Position numbers and translations under genes: made by a program. 64,000 nucleotides of DNA, taken from the NCBI GenBank assembly GCA_036268995.1, contig DATATB010000148.1:1-64000 (forward strand). Direction: 5' to 3'. The stretch's first letter is position 1, and every line of letters starts with the position of its first letter. This DNA is from DATATB01 sp036268995. Lineage in GTDB: Bacteria > Planctomycetota > Planctomycetia > Pirellulales > PNKZ01. Positions 1 through 7,094 of this stretch are shown in pieces. The notes under the pieces were generated by a model. It saw only the letters and a program-made list of their open reading frames with translations. It had not been told where the DNA came from and searched no databases.

Positions 1-1
1 T

Positions 2-259
2 GAGCCGGACGACCACCTGGTGGAAATCGCCCGGCGGGCGGCCGCTGCGGTCGGCGCGCCGGTGGCTGGCGTAGACCTGCTGCCCGGCCGCGATGGGCGG
101 ATGTATACGATCGAAGTCAATGCGGTGCCGGGCTGGAAGGCGCTGGCGCGGGCGGCCGACGTGGACGTCGCCGCGCTGCTGCTGGATTATCTGGTCGAAG
201 CAGTGAACGAAAGCAAGGCATCGGTGAGCAGAGCACAAGGAGCGCGTGTTTGTCGTTGA
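2..259 (+). CDS. RimK-family ATP-grasp ligase, C-terminal fragment (MptN-like)
   Basis: The reading frame is open from base 2 and starts outside the window, so only the last 85 residues are seen. The segment IEVNAVPGWKAL is the C-terminal metal/ATP-binding signature of RimK-type ATP-grasp ligases, and EVNxVPGW is typical of the tetrahydromethanopterin/glutamate ligase (MptN-like) branch that planctomycetes use in C1 metabolism. These enzymes join an amino acid, usually glutamate, to a carboxylate using ATP. The gene overlaps the following OleC-like gene by 10 bp, which suggests co-transcription and translational coupling. The family is clear from the motif; the exact substrate is inferred and could instead be ribosomal protein or another peptide acceptor. 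Confidence 0.75.
   Translation, partial: EPDDHLVEIARRAAAAVGAPVAGVDLLPGRDGRMYTIEVNAVPGWKALARAADVDVAALLLDYLVEAVNESKASVSRAQGARVCR
237..242 (+). promoter_or_regulatory. Ribosome binding site for the oleC-like gene
   Basis: AAGGAG lies 7 nt before the TTG at 250. It lies inside the 3' end of the preceding gene and is the main reason for choosing a TTG start for the OleC-like protein. Confidence 0.6.
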
Positions 260-1959
260 ATTCAACAGTTCCGGCGACCGCGCCGCTGACCCAAGTCCGG
301 CGCACCGTCAACGTTGCCGCGCGGCTGACGGCCATGGCCGGGCGCATGCCCGAAGCGGTGGCGGTGGTCGAGCCCGCCGCGCGTGGCAAGCGCCGCACGT
401 ACCGCACGGTCAGCTTTCGCGAGCTGGATCGCGACAGCGACGTGCTGGCCGGCGGCCTGCGCGAGCTGGGCATCGCCCCGGGCATGCGGATCGCGGTCCT
501 GGTGCGGCCGGGAATTGATTTCATCGCCATTGTGTTTGCACTGTTCAAAGTCGGCGCCGTGGCGGTGTTGATCGATCCGGGCATGGGCCGGCGCCGGGCA
601 CTGGCCTGCCTCGCCGAGACCCAGCCGGAAGGATTTATCGCGATCCCCGTTGCGCAGGTCATCCGCCGGCTGTTCCGGTCGCGATTTCCGCTGGCGCGGT
701 ACAACGTCACGGTGAGCAAACGCTGGGCGCTGGGCGATGTCATGCTCAGCGCGTTGCGTAGCCGGCCGTGGCAGGGATCTGAACTGGCCGAGACCAACGC
801 TGATACGCCGGCGGCCATCATCTTCACGACCGGCAGCACTGGGCCGGCCAAAGGCGTGCTCTATCGGCACGGCAACTTCGATCGACAAGTCGACGAGCTG
901 CGCGATCAGTACGCGATCCGCCCCGGCGAAATCGATCTGGCCGCCTTTCCGCTGTTTGCGCTATTCAATTGCGCGCTGGGCGTGACGACCGTGATTCCCG
1001 ACATGGACGCGTCGCATCCGGCGCGCGTCAATCCGCGGCGCATCGTCGAAGCCATCGACGATTGGCAGGTCACGCAGGCCTTTGGTTCGCCGGCCATTTG
1101 GGATCGCGTCGGCCGGTACTGCGCCGCCGAGCGCGTACGGCTGAACTCATTGCGGCGCGTGCTCTCGGCCGGTGCGCCGGTGCCGCCCGAAGTGCTGGCG
1201 CGCATGAAGGCCTGCCTGCCCGATCAAGGTCGGGTGTATACGCCCTACGGCGCGACCGAAGCCTTGCCCGTCGCCTCGATCGAAGCCGGGGAAGTGCTGG
1301 CCGAAACCCAATTCCGCTGGCGCACCGGCGGCGGCACCTGCGTGGGCCGGCGATTTCCGGGCATCGAGTGGAAGGTCATCCGGCCGGTTGATGGTCCGAT
1401 CACCCAGCCCACGCAAATCGAGCCCCGCCAGCCGGGCGAGATCGGCGAGCTGATCGTCCGCGGTCCGGTCGTCACGCGCGAGTATGTCACCCGCGTCGAG
1501 AGCAATCGTCTGGGCAAAATTCTCGATGGCGAAACGTGCTGGCATCGCATGGGCGACGTCGGCTATCTCGACGAGCAGGAGCGCTTCTGGTTTTGCGGCC
1601 GCATGGCCCATCGAGTGCTCACGGCCGCCGGGCCGATGTACACCATCGCTTGCGAAGCGATTTTTAACCAGCACCCCGCCGTCGCCCGCAGCGCGCTGGT
1701 CGGCATCGGGCGCTCGGGTCAGCAGATGCCGGTCATCATTTGCCAGCCTCGGCCGGGCCAGATGCCTTACCGCCCAAGCCGCCGGCGGCAACTGATCGCC
1801 GAGTTGCGGGCACTGGCCGAGCAGCACGCCCATACGCGCGGCATCCAGCACTTTTTGTTTCATCGGAGTTTTCCGGTCGATATCCGTCACAACGCTAAGA
1901 TCTTTCGCGAGAAGCTGGCCGTGTGGGCCGCCCACCGGCTGCCCGAACCGATCGACTGA
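250..1959 (+). CDS. oleC: OleC-like AMP-forming acyl ligase / beta-lactone synthetase
   Basis: A 569-residue member of the ANL (acyl-CoA synthetase) superfamily. The P-loop-like motif FTTGSTGPAKGV is near residue 195, YTPYGATEALP is the A5 motif, and GDVGYLDE followed by FCGRMAHRV is the hinge region. The HRV after GR and the absence of a clear C-terminal catalytic lysine context fit OleC. OleC in characterised olefin pathways converts a beta-hydroxy acid to a beta-lactone using ATP rather than making acyl-CoA. A TTG start is used because AAGGAG stands 7 nt upstream; it overlaps the ligase gene before it. The next gene, 27 bp downstream, is an OleD-like reductase, which supports the assignment. 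OleA and OleB are not in the window and may lie to the left. Confidence 0.85.
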   Translation: MSLNSTVPATAPLTQVRRTVNVAARLTAMAGRMPEAVAVVEPAARGKRRTYRTVSFRELDRDSDVLAGGLRELGIAPGMRIAVLVRPGIDFIAIVFALFKVGAVAVLIDPGMGRRRALACLAETQPEGFIAIPVAQVIRRLFRSRFPLARYNVTVSKRWALGDVMLSALRSRPWQGSELAETNADTPAAIIFTTGSTGPAKGVLYRHGNFDRQVDELRDQYAIRPGEIDLAAFPLFALFNCALGVTTVIPDMDASHPARVNPRRIVEAIDDWQVTQAFGSPAIWDRVGRYCAAERVRLNSLRRVLSAGAPVPPEVLARMKACLPDQGRVYTPYGATEALPVASIEAGEVLAETQFRWRTGGGTCVGRRFPGIEWKVIRPVDGPITQPTQIEPRQPGEIGELIVRGPVVTREYVTRVESNRLGKILDGETCWHRMGDVGYLDEQERFWFCGRMAHRVLTAAGPMYTIACEAIFNQHPAVARSALVGIGRSGQQMPVIICQPRPGQMPYRPSRRRQLIAELRALAEQHAHTRGIQHFLFHRSFPVDIRHNAKIFREKLAVWAAHRLPEPID

Positions 1960-1986
1960 AACTCTTGTCGGGCAGGCTGCTGGCCT

Positions 1987-3021
1987 ATGCACGCGCTGGT
2001 CACCGGGGCGACCGGATTCCTCGGTCAATACATCGCCGAGCAACTGGCCGCGCGGGGAGATCGGGTCCGCGTACTTTGCCGGCAAGCCAGCCGCGAACTC
2101 GACACGCTGGGAGCAGAGACCGCGCTGGGCGATGTGCGCGACCGCCAGGCTGTGCTGAACGCCTGCCGCGGCGTCGATACGGTGTTTCACGTAGCTGGCG
2201 TGGCCGGCATTTGGGGGCCGTGGCGGCATTATTACGAGACCAATACGCTTGGCACGCAGCACGTTATCGAAGGTTGCCAAGCGCACGGTATCGGCCGGCT
2301 GATTTACACCAGCAGTCCCAGTGTGACGTTTGCCGGCGGCGACCAGCGCAATATCGACGAGCGGGCGCCGTATCCGCGTCATTGGCTGTGCCACTATCCA
2401 CACAGCAAAGCGCTGGCCGAACAAGCGGTGCTGGCTGCCAGTGGGCGCGATGGCCTTGTTACGTGCGCCTTGCGGCCGCATTTGATCTGGGGCCCGCGCG
2501 ACCGGCATCTGATTCCGCGCTTGCTCGATCGGGCGCGTCGCGGCCGGCTGGTGCGCGTCGGGCGGGGCGAAAATCTGATCGACATGGTGTACGTGGACAA
2601 CGCCGCGGCCGCGCATCTGCTGGCGGCCGATTGCTTAGCGCCAGGCTCGGCCGTGGCCGGCAAGGCGTACTTCATCACGCAGGGCGAGCCAGTGAATTGC
2701 TGGAAATGGATCGATCAGTTGCTGGGCCTGGCCGGGCTGGAGCCGGTTCGGAGGGCGATTTCGTATCGCGCTGCCTGGCTGGCGGGCGCAACGCTCGAGA
2801 CCGGCTTTCGTTTGCTCCGCCTGCCTGGCGAGCCGCCCATGACGCGCTTCTTGGCGGCCCAACTGGGGCGCGACCACTATTTCGACATCAGCCAGGCCCG
2901 GCGGGATTTCGGCTATCGGCCGCATGTCTCGACCGACGAGGGCATGCAGCGGTTGGCGGCTTCTCTGCACGCTGGCAGCGACGATCCGTCGCCGTCAGCG
3001 AGTCGCCCGCTGGCGCATTGA
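1987..3021 (+). CDS. oleD: OleD-like NAD(P)-dependent 2-alkyl-3-oxoalkanoate reductase
   Basis: A 344-residue extended short-chain dehydrogenase. The N-terminus VTGATGFLGQYIAEQL is a TGxxGxxG NAD(P)-binding Rossmann motif. YTSSPSV carries the catalytic serine region, and YPHSKALAE provides the YxxxK pair near residue 140. It sits 27 bp after the OleC-like gene. In the ole pathway this enzyme reduces the beta-keto acid made by OleA, giving the beta-hydroxy acid that OleC uses. Length and motifs match the 3-beta-HSD/OleD family. Its 3' end overlaps the convergent gene by 27 bp. If the neighbouring OleC call is wrong, it would still be an NAD-dependent epimerase/dehydratase family protein. Confidence 0.83.
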   Translation: MHALVTGATGFLGQYIAEQLAARGDRVRVLCRQASRELDTLGAETALGDVRDRQAVLNACRGVDTVFHVAGVAGIWGPWRHYYETNTLGTQHVIEGCQAHGIGRLIYTSSPSVTFAGGDQRNIDERAPYPRHWLCHYPHSKALAEQAVLAASGRDGLVTCALRPHLIWGPRDRHLIPRLLDRARRGRLVRVGRGENLIDMVYVDNAAAAHLLAADCLAPGSAVAGKAYFITQGEPVNCWKWIDQLLGLAGLEPVRRAISYRAAWLAGATLETGFRLLRLPGEPPMTRFLAAQLGRDHYFDISQARRDFGYRPHVSTDEGMQRLAASLHAGSDDPSPSASRPLAH

Positions 3022-4059
3022 GTGCAGCGTGTCGCCCTTGGGCAGACGCAGTTCGATCATGATCGGAAAATGGTCCGAGCCGACGCGCTCGCCCACCTTG
3101 CGGGATAGCACCTGGATCTCGGGCGAGACCAGGCAATGGTCGATCGGAATGCCTAAGAGCATGAATTCCGTCGGCCACGAGGCCTGCACGCCGATGCCCT
3201 GCCGGCTGTCTTTCAAGCGGGCGTCGGTCAGCAGATCGGCAAATCGTGGCGACCAGCCGGTCGAATTCAGATCGCCGGCCAGCACTACCGGGTCGTGCTC
3301 GGCGCCGATCATCCGCGCCAGGTCCAGCAACTCCTGGTTGCGCAGGCCTGCTTGCCAGCGCGTCGCCGGCGACATGGTATGCGTGCAATAGACCACGTAG
3401 CGCTGGCCCTTGTCCTCGAACAGGGCTCGCAGCACCGGCGCGTGATGCGGGCCCATCGAAAGCTCGTCGATTGTCTTCCACGGCTTGCGGCTGTACAGCG
3501 CAATGCCAAACCGGCCGCCTTGCAGGATGGCACGCGAGTGGGGATACGTCGTTTGCAGCGGTGCCAGCGCGCCCAGCCAGGCGCGATCGACTTCCATCAG
3601 CGCGAACATGTCGGGCTCGTTTTGCCGCAGCAGCGAGATGAGAGGCCCGTAACTGTGGTTGCTCATCAGCACGTTGCACGAGACCAATCGCAAGCGCGGC
3701 CCGGTGGCCTCGCCGCCGGAAGCCGGCCAATAGATTGGCAGCACCACCGCCAGATTGGCTGCGGCCACGGCCGCCAGCGCCGCGGCCGGCCGATAACGCC
3801 GTAGGAGCACGTATGCCAGGCTGCAACCGGCCAGCAGCCAGAAGTACTGCACGCGAAAGTGACAGGCCAGCTCGCACGGCCACAGCCAGCGGCCGCCCAG
3901 CCAGCCGGCGATCGAAGCCGCCGCGACCGAAATTGCGACGACCTTTAACGCCAACTGCCCCAGACGAACCGGCGACCTCAAGACAGGGGCGTTGGCGTGA
4001 TCCACATCCACCGGCAAACTCGGCTCGTACACAAGAGGTTCATCGCCCGCCGGCCGCAT
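2995..4059 (-). CDS. Endonuclease/exonuclease/phosphatase family membrane protein
   Basis: About 354 residues from the ATG at 4059; an alternative ATG at 4101 would add 14 residues but overlap the upstream gene more. The first ~110 residues hold two or three hydrophobic segments (around LALKVVAISVAAASIAGWL and AALAAVAAANLAVVLPIYW). The rest is an EEP (DNase I-like) domain: SCNVL at its start, LMEVDRAW with the metal-binding Glu, VLAGDLNSTGW with the Asp/Asn pair, and GSDHFPI with the terminal catalytic Asp-His. Such proteins cleave phosphodiester or phosphate esters; the membrane anchor places the domain at or outside the membrane. Substrate unknown. It overlaps the upstream gene by 20 bp on the same strand, suggesting one transcript. 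Confidence 0.85.
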   Translation of the reverse strand: MRPAGDEPLVYEPSLPVDVDHANAPVLRSPVRLGQLALKVVAISVAAASIAGWLGGRWLWPCELACHFRVQYFWLLAGCSLAYVLLRRYRPAAALAAVAAANLAVVLPIYWPASGGEATGPRLRLVSCNVLMSNHSYGPLISLLRQNEPDMFALMEVDRAWLGALAPLQTTYPHSRAILQGGRFGIALYSRKPWKTIDELSMGPHHAPVLRALFEDKGQRYVVYCTHTMSPATRWQAGLRNQELLDLARMIGAEHDPVVLAGDLNSTGWSPRFADLLTDARLKDSRQGIGVQASWPTEFMLLGIPIDHCLVSPEIQVLSRKVGERVGSDHFPIMIELRLPKGDTLHSMRQRATR

Positions 4060-5215
4060 CGAGCGCGGCCGTGCTGCCGGCAGGCGGAGCCGGCCACGCA
4101 TTATACAGCGACAGCGCGAGCAACGGATAAGCCGTGCCGCTGAAAGTGATGAAGTGAAATTTGTCCGTGTTGAGCGACCGCGTCCACCAGCGGCCGCTGG
4201 CGCGCTGGTGCGTCTTGAGCCAGTCCAGGCCGGCCTGTACGCGCTTATCGGTCTTGGGCAGCCCGCTTTCGGCGAGCACCACCAGCGCCAGACCGGTCAT
4301 GTGGCCGTCGCTGGGAGGATCGGCAAACTCGGGCTCGGCTTCGAGCTTGGCCGCCCGATTGCCGCTGCCCCATTGCTCCGGCCGGGCAAAGTTGCGGATC
4401 GACCAGCCGCCGTCGGCTCGCTGATGCCTGAGCAGCATGTCGACGAGCTTGGCTTGCTGGGCTTTGTCCAGGATGCCCGGCAGCCGAGTGCTGGCCCACA
4501 ACAGCACGACGCGGCCGTAGTCGTGCGGCGGCTCGGTGGTGGTGAGATATTTCTTCAAGCGTGCGACCGCAGCCCGCAGCGATTCGTCCTTCACGTTTTC
4601 GAGCCAGCCGGGCGCAGCGGCCAGTGCCATGGCAGCAACCGTGGCCGGCTGATACGAATCAGATTCGTAGGGCGGCCAACAGGCGGCGGCGCCCCACGTG
4701 CCGTCGTCACGCTGAATGGCGAGCATCAACTTCAGCGCCGCGTCGGTCTCGGGCGAAAGCCGGCCGGTCACGTGCCGGTCCCATTCAGCCAGGCCGGCTG
4801 CCAGGTAGATCACCTGCTCGGGCGCCGTGCCCTTCTTGAGCGATTCGGGCTTGGCGGCCTGCTTTTGCTTGAGCGTTTCGACGAAGAACTCGCGAACCTT
4901 GGCGTCGGGCGGACCCAAGCGTGCCGTCAGTGCCGGCCGCACGGTTAGATACACGCCGTTGGTATGGCAGGTGACGCATTTTTTCGAGCCCGACCAGGCC
5001 AGCGCGCCTTGATCCAGGTAGCCGACCGCTTTTTGCACCGACAGGGCCGGGGCCAGCGGTTCGTCGGCCGTGGCCGCATCGATCGTGATGGCTTCGAACT
5101 GATATTGCGGCTTCGACTCTGCCGCCGGTTCGGCGGCCCGCGCAGGGCTCCCAGGGTTCAGCGCGGCGCAAATGAGCACCATCAAGTACGTCTTCGCGGC
5201 GAGCGATCGGCACAT
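4040..5215 (-). CDS. Exported squalene-cyclase-like repeat protein with a heme-c motif
   Basis: The ATG at 5215 is preferred over the longer frame (to 5275) because GGAG lies about 9 nt upstream and the resulting N-terminus MCRSLAAKTYLMVLICAAL is a good signal peptide ending near ARA-AEP. About 391 residues. A CVTCH heme-c attachment motif follows at roughly residue 80. The remainder resembles the alpha/alpha-barrel repeats of squalene-hopene cyclases and prenyltransferases, with QRDDGTWG, QRADGGWS and HQRASGRWW matching the QW repeat style. The DxDD protonation motif of true squalene cyclases is not visible, so cyclase activity is doubtful; planctomycetes encode many such combined proteins of unknown role. 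It precedes the EEP protein in the same direction. Confidence 0.75.
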   Translation of the reverse strand: MCRSLAAKTYLMVLICAALNPGSPARAAEPAAESKPQYQFEAITIDAATADEPLAPALSVQKAVGYLDQGALAWSGSKKCVTCHTNGVYLTVRPALTARLGPPDAKVREFFVETLKQKQAAKPESLKKGTAPEQVIYLAAGLAEWDRHVTGRLSPETDAALKLMLAIQRDDGTWGAAACWPPYESDSYQPATVAAMALAAAPGWLENVKDESLRAAVARLKKYLTTTEPPHDYGRVVLLWASTRLPGILDKAQQAKLVDMLLRHQRADGGWSIRNFARPEQWGSGNRAAKLEAEPEFADPPSDGHMTGLALVVLAESGLPKTDKRVQAGLDWLKTHQRASGRWWTRSLNTDKFHFITFSGTAYPLLALSLYNAWPAPPAGSTAALDAAGGR

Positions 5216-5374
5216 GGCAGGAACTCCGGCGGGTGGGTGCAGGCGGATGGATTCGACCAGCGGCCGCGTCATCATAGCCTGCCGCGTCGGTCGTGCCCAC
5301 TATCGGACACCTCGGTATTGGATCACCCCGATTGCTGCTGAGGCGGAATCGTAATTTCGTTGGCAGTTGGGCGA

Positions 5375-5686
5375 TTAGATCTTTCCAACGAAGTTGTTGT
5401 AATCCTCGTGGGATCCAATCCAGTACCAGACATTGGTCGGGCCATCGACGACGTAGATGGCCCGATATCGATAAGTGACGGAAATCGCGCGACTGCCGTT
5501 TCGATGCCGCCCCTTCTTGGTGTCTGTCAACGCGTGAGCGTCGAGCAGCGGGTGGGCAGAGTTTTGGAGAAAGAGCCGGAAGGCATCGTCTGCGGCGCTC
5601 TGGATCTTTTGCGGCAGTTGCCTAAGCTGGCGTTTGTACGCGCCGGTGCGGACGTTAGCTTGCCCTGTGCTCAAGGCAATTCCCAT
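5375..5686 (-). CDS. RelE/ParE-superfamily toxin-like protein
   Basis: 103 residues, the usual size for the family. The C-terminal half, TYRYRAIYVVDGPTNVWYW followed by IGSHEDYNNFVGK, matches the beta-sheet and C-terminal helix of RelE/ParE-like toxins, where YRAIY and W(I/L)G(T/S)HxDY are characteristic. Known members cleave mRNA on the ribosome or poison gyrase; which applies cannot be told here. The start codon lies inside the preceding gene with a 32-bp overlap, the coupled arrangement usual in toxin-antitoxin pairs. The ATG at 5686 has no strong ribosome binding site, consistent with coupled translation. Confidence 0.7.
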   Translation of the reverse strand: MGIALSTGQANVRTGAYKRQLRQLPQKIQSAADDAFRLFLQNSAHPLLDAHALTDTKKGRHRNGSRAISVTYRYRAIYVVDGPTNVWYWIGSHEDYNNFVGKI

Positions 5687-6113
5687 TTCGATGTTGATCG
5701 AGCGCTTCGTCCCGCAACTCTACCAGCCGGTCATCCACGAAGAACTGTTCGTCGGGCGTCAGGATTCCCTGGCATTCGCGGACGCAACTGCGGAAATCAT
5801 AGGCGTGCTTCACGTCGAACCCGGCTCCCTCGAAGTACGCGAGATGCTGCAAAATGGCATCGCAGGGCTGCAGCCACAAACGAAAAGCGGCAAGAATTTC
5901 GTCCCGGGCCGCTTCCTCAAATTGGATGCGGCCAGCGCAGATCGCGGCTCGCCAATTCTCGTCCGTATTGACAATCAGCCCGAAAACCTGAACTCCCCGC
6001 GCTAGAATGTCCTCGAATTTATAACACCCCAGTGCCTCCTGGTGATCCGCCTTCCACTGCTGGGAAACGTCGATGTACAGTCTCAGTTCGCGGTCCAGGA
6101 GCTGATCTGGCAT
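5655..6113 (-). CDS. Probable antitoxin partner or small conserved protein of unknown function
   Basis: 152 residues from the ATG at 6113; a TTG at 6125 would add four residues. It is acidic, with no obvious DNA-binding helix-turn-helix. The C-terminus (TPDEQFFVDDRLVELRDEA, then DQHRNG) is a charged helix of the kind that wraps around RelE-type toxins. It overlaps the toxin-like gene by 32 bp and lies upstream of it, the usual antitoxin-first order. The antitoxin role is inferred from position only; it does not match a standard antitoxin family that I recognise. Confidence 0.55.
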   Translation of the reverse strand: MPDQLLDRELRLYIDVSQQWKADHQEALGCYKFEDILARGVQVFGLIVNTDENWRAAICAGRIQFEEAARDEILAAFRLWLQPCDAILQHLAYFEGAGFDVKHAYDFRSCVRECQGILTPDEQFFVDDRLVELRDEALDQHRNGNCLEHRAS

Positions 6114-6358
6114 GGCGTACTTCAATCGTGGCTTAGGGTGCGCCTTAGTGGAATATGATTAATAATAGCCTTGCCATGACCAGCGTCAATGTTTGCATTT
6201 TGAGCTATCTTTAATGACCGCAATGTGTTGCGGCAGCGCGAATAGCGATGGTCCGGCATCGTTGAACGAGCCGTATGGGCCGGCCACACCGCTGCGTGCG
6301 AAATAGAAATAATTGTCGTCACTACCGGTCGGATTTCTCAGCCAAGCCGCGGAGGGCA

Positions 6359-7024
6359 TTAGCCGGCCGGAGGTGGTGGCGGCTCGGGCGACTCGGGCGG
6401 CCCGGTCCGCTTGCGCAGATGCTGCTGAAACGAGGTGTTGAGCGTCTCTGCCAAACCGGGGACCTGCTGGGCACTGAGAAACACACGGGCCGACACGCAC
6501 GAACGCGGATAGAAGTTGGCAATGAAATCGAACCAGAACTCCGAGGGCGTGTGCCCAATCATCACCGCGTTGGCATACACGCCGCTGAGCATCTCGTCGG
6601 GCAACTTGAGCTGCTCGTACAAGTCGGCAATCGTCGTCTTTTGCCCTTCGGGATTCTTGGGCACCGGCATGGCCGCCGGCTTGCCGAAGCGGCCTTCGTA
6701 AAGGGTGATGTTCTCGCGGAGCGCAGCCAGGAACTGCGCGAGCACCTGGTGCGGCATCACCACCCGAGAGGCGACCACGTGCGGCGCGCCCAGCCGCAGC
6801 ACAAAATCGAGCACGAACTCGTTGGGGCCGTCGAAAACGATGACCCCCGTGCTGAACACCCCCCGGCTGACGCCAGGCGGAACCCGGGCACTGACCGGAA
6901 CATGCTGAATCTGCTCGTTCAACGACCCCGGCGGCGGCGACCCTGAGTCTTGGCCAGGATGGCTGGTCCCGTCGTCGCGCGGGCCGTCATGGTCGGGATT
7001 TTTGTCGGGTTGCTCGGGTGTCAT
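6359..7024 (-). CDS. DUF3467-like protein
   Basis: 221 residues from the ATG at 7024; longer versions of this frame would overlap the upstream helicase gene. A proline- and charge-rich N-terminus precedes two similar beta-rich units: one around FDGPNEFVLDFVLRLG with VVASRVVMPHQ, and one around GHTPSEFWFDFIANFYP with CVSARVFLSAQQ. This pattern of NEF/SEF followed by D-F and a PxQ or SxQ segment is the DUF3467 signature, here apparently duplicated. The C-terminus is a proline-rich tail. Function is unknown for the family. It follows the helicase with a 70-bp gap on the same strand, so it may share its transcript. Confidence 0.7.
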   Translation of the reverse strand: MTPEQPDKNPDHDGPRDDGTSHPGQDSGSPPPGSLNEQIQHVPVSARVPPGVSRGVFSTGVIVFDGPNEFVLDFVLRLGAPHVVASRVVMPHQVLAQFLAALRENITLYEGRFGKPAAMPVPKNPEGQKTTIADLYEQLKLPDEMLSGVYANAVMIGHTPSEFWFDFIANFYPRSCVSARVFLSAQQVPGLAETLNTSFQQHLRKRTGPPESPEPPPPPAG

Positions 7025-7094
7025 GCAGCGTTCGCCGGTCCTGGTGTCAGCAATATCATCCGGCACGCCACCGAAGCCGTCAAGCAGCGCCGCT

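Noticed and set aside
1147..2616. 489-codon minus-strand frame opposite oleC/oleD
   Set aside because: It is a shadow of real plus-strand genes in high-GC DNA; its sequence lacks any domain, while oleC and oleD show complete motifs.
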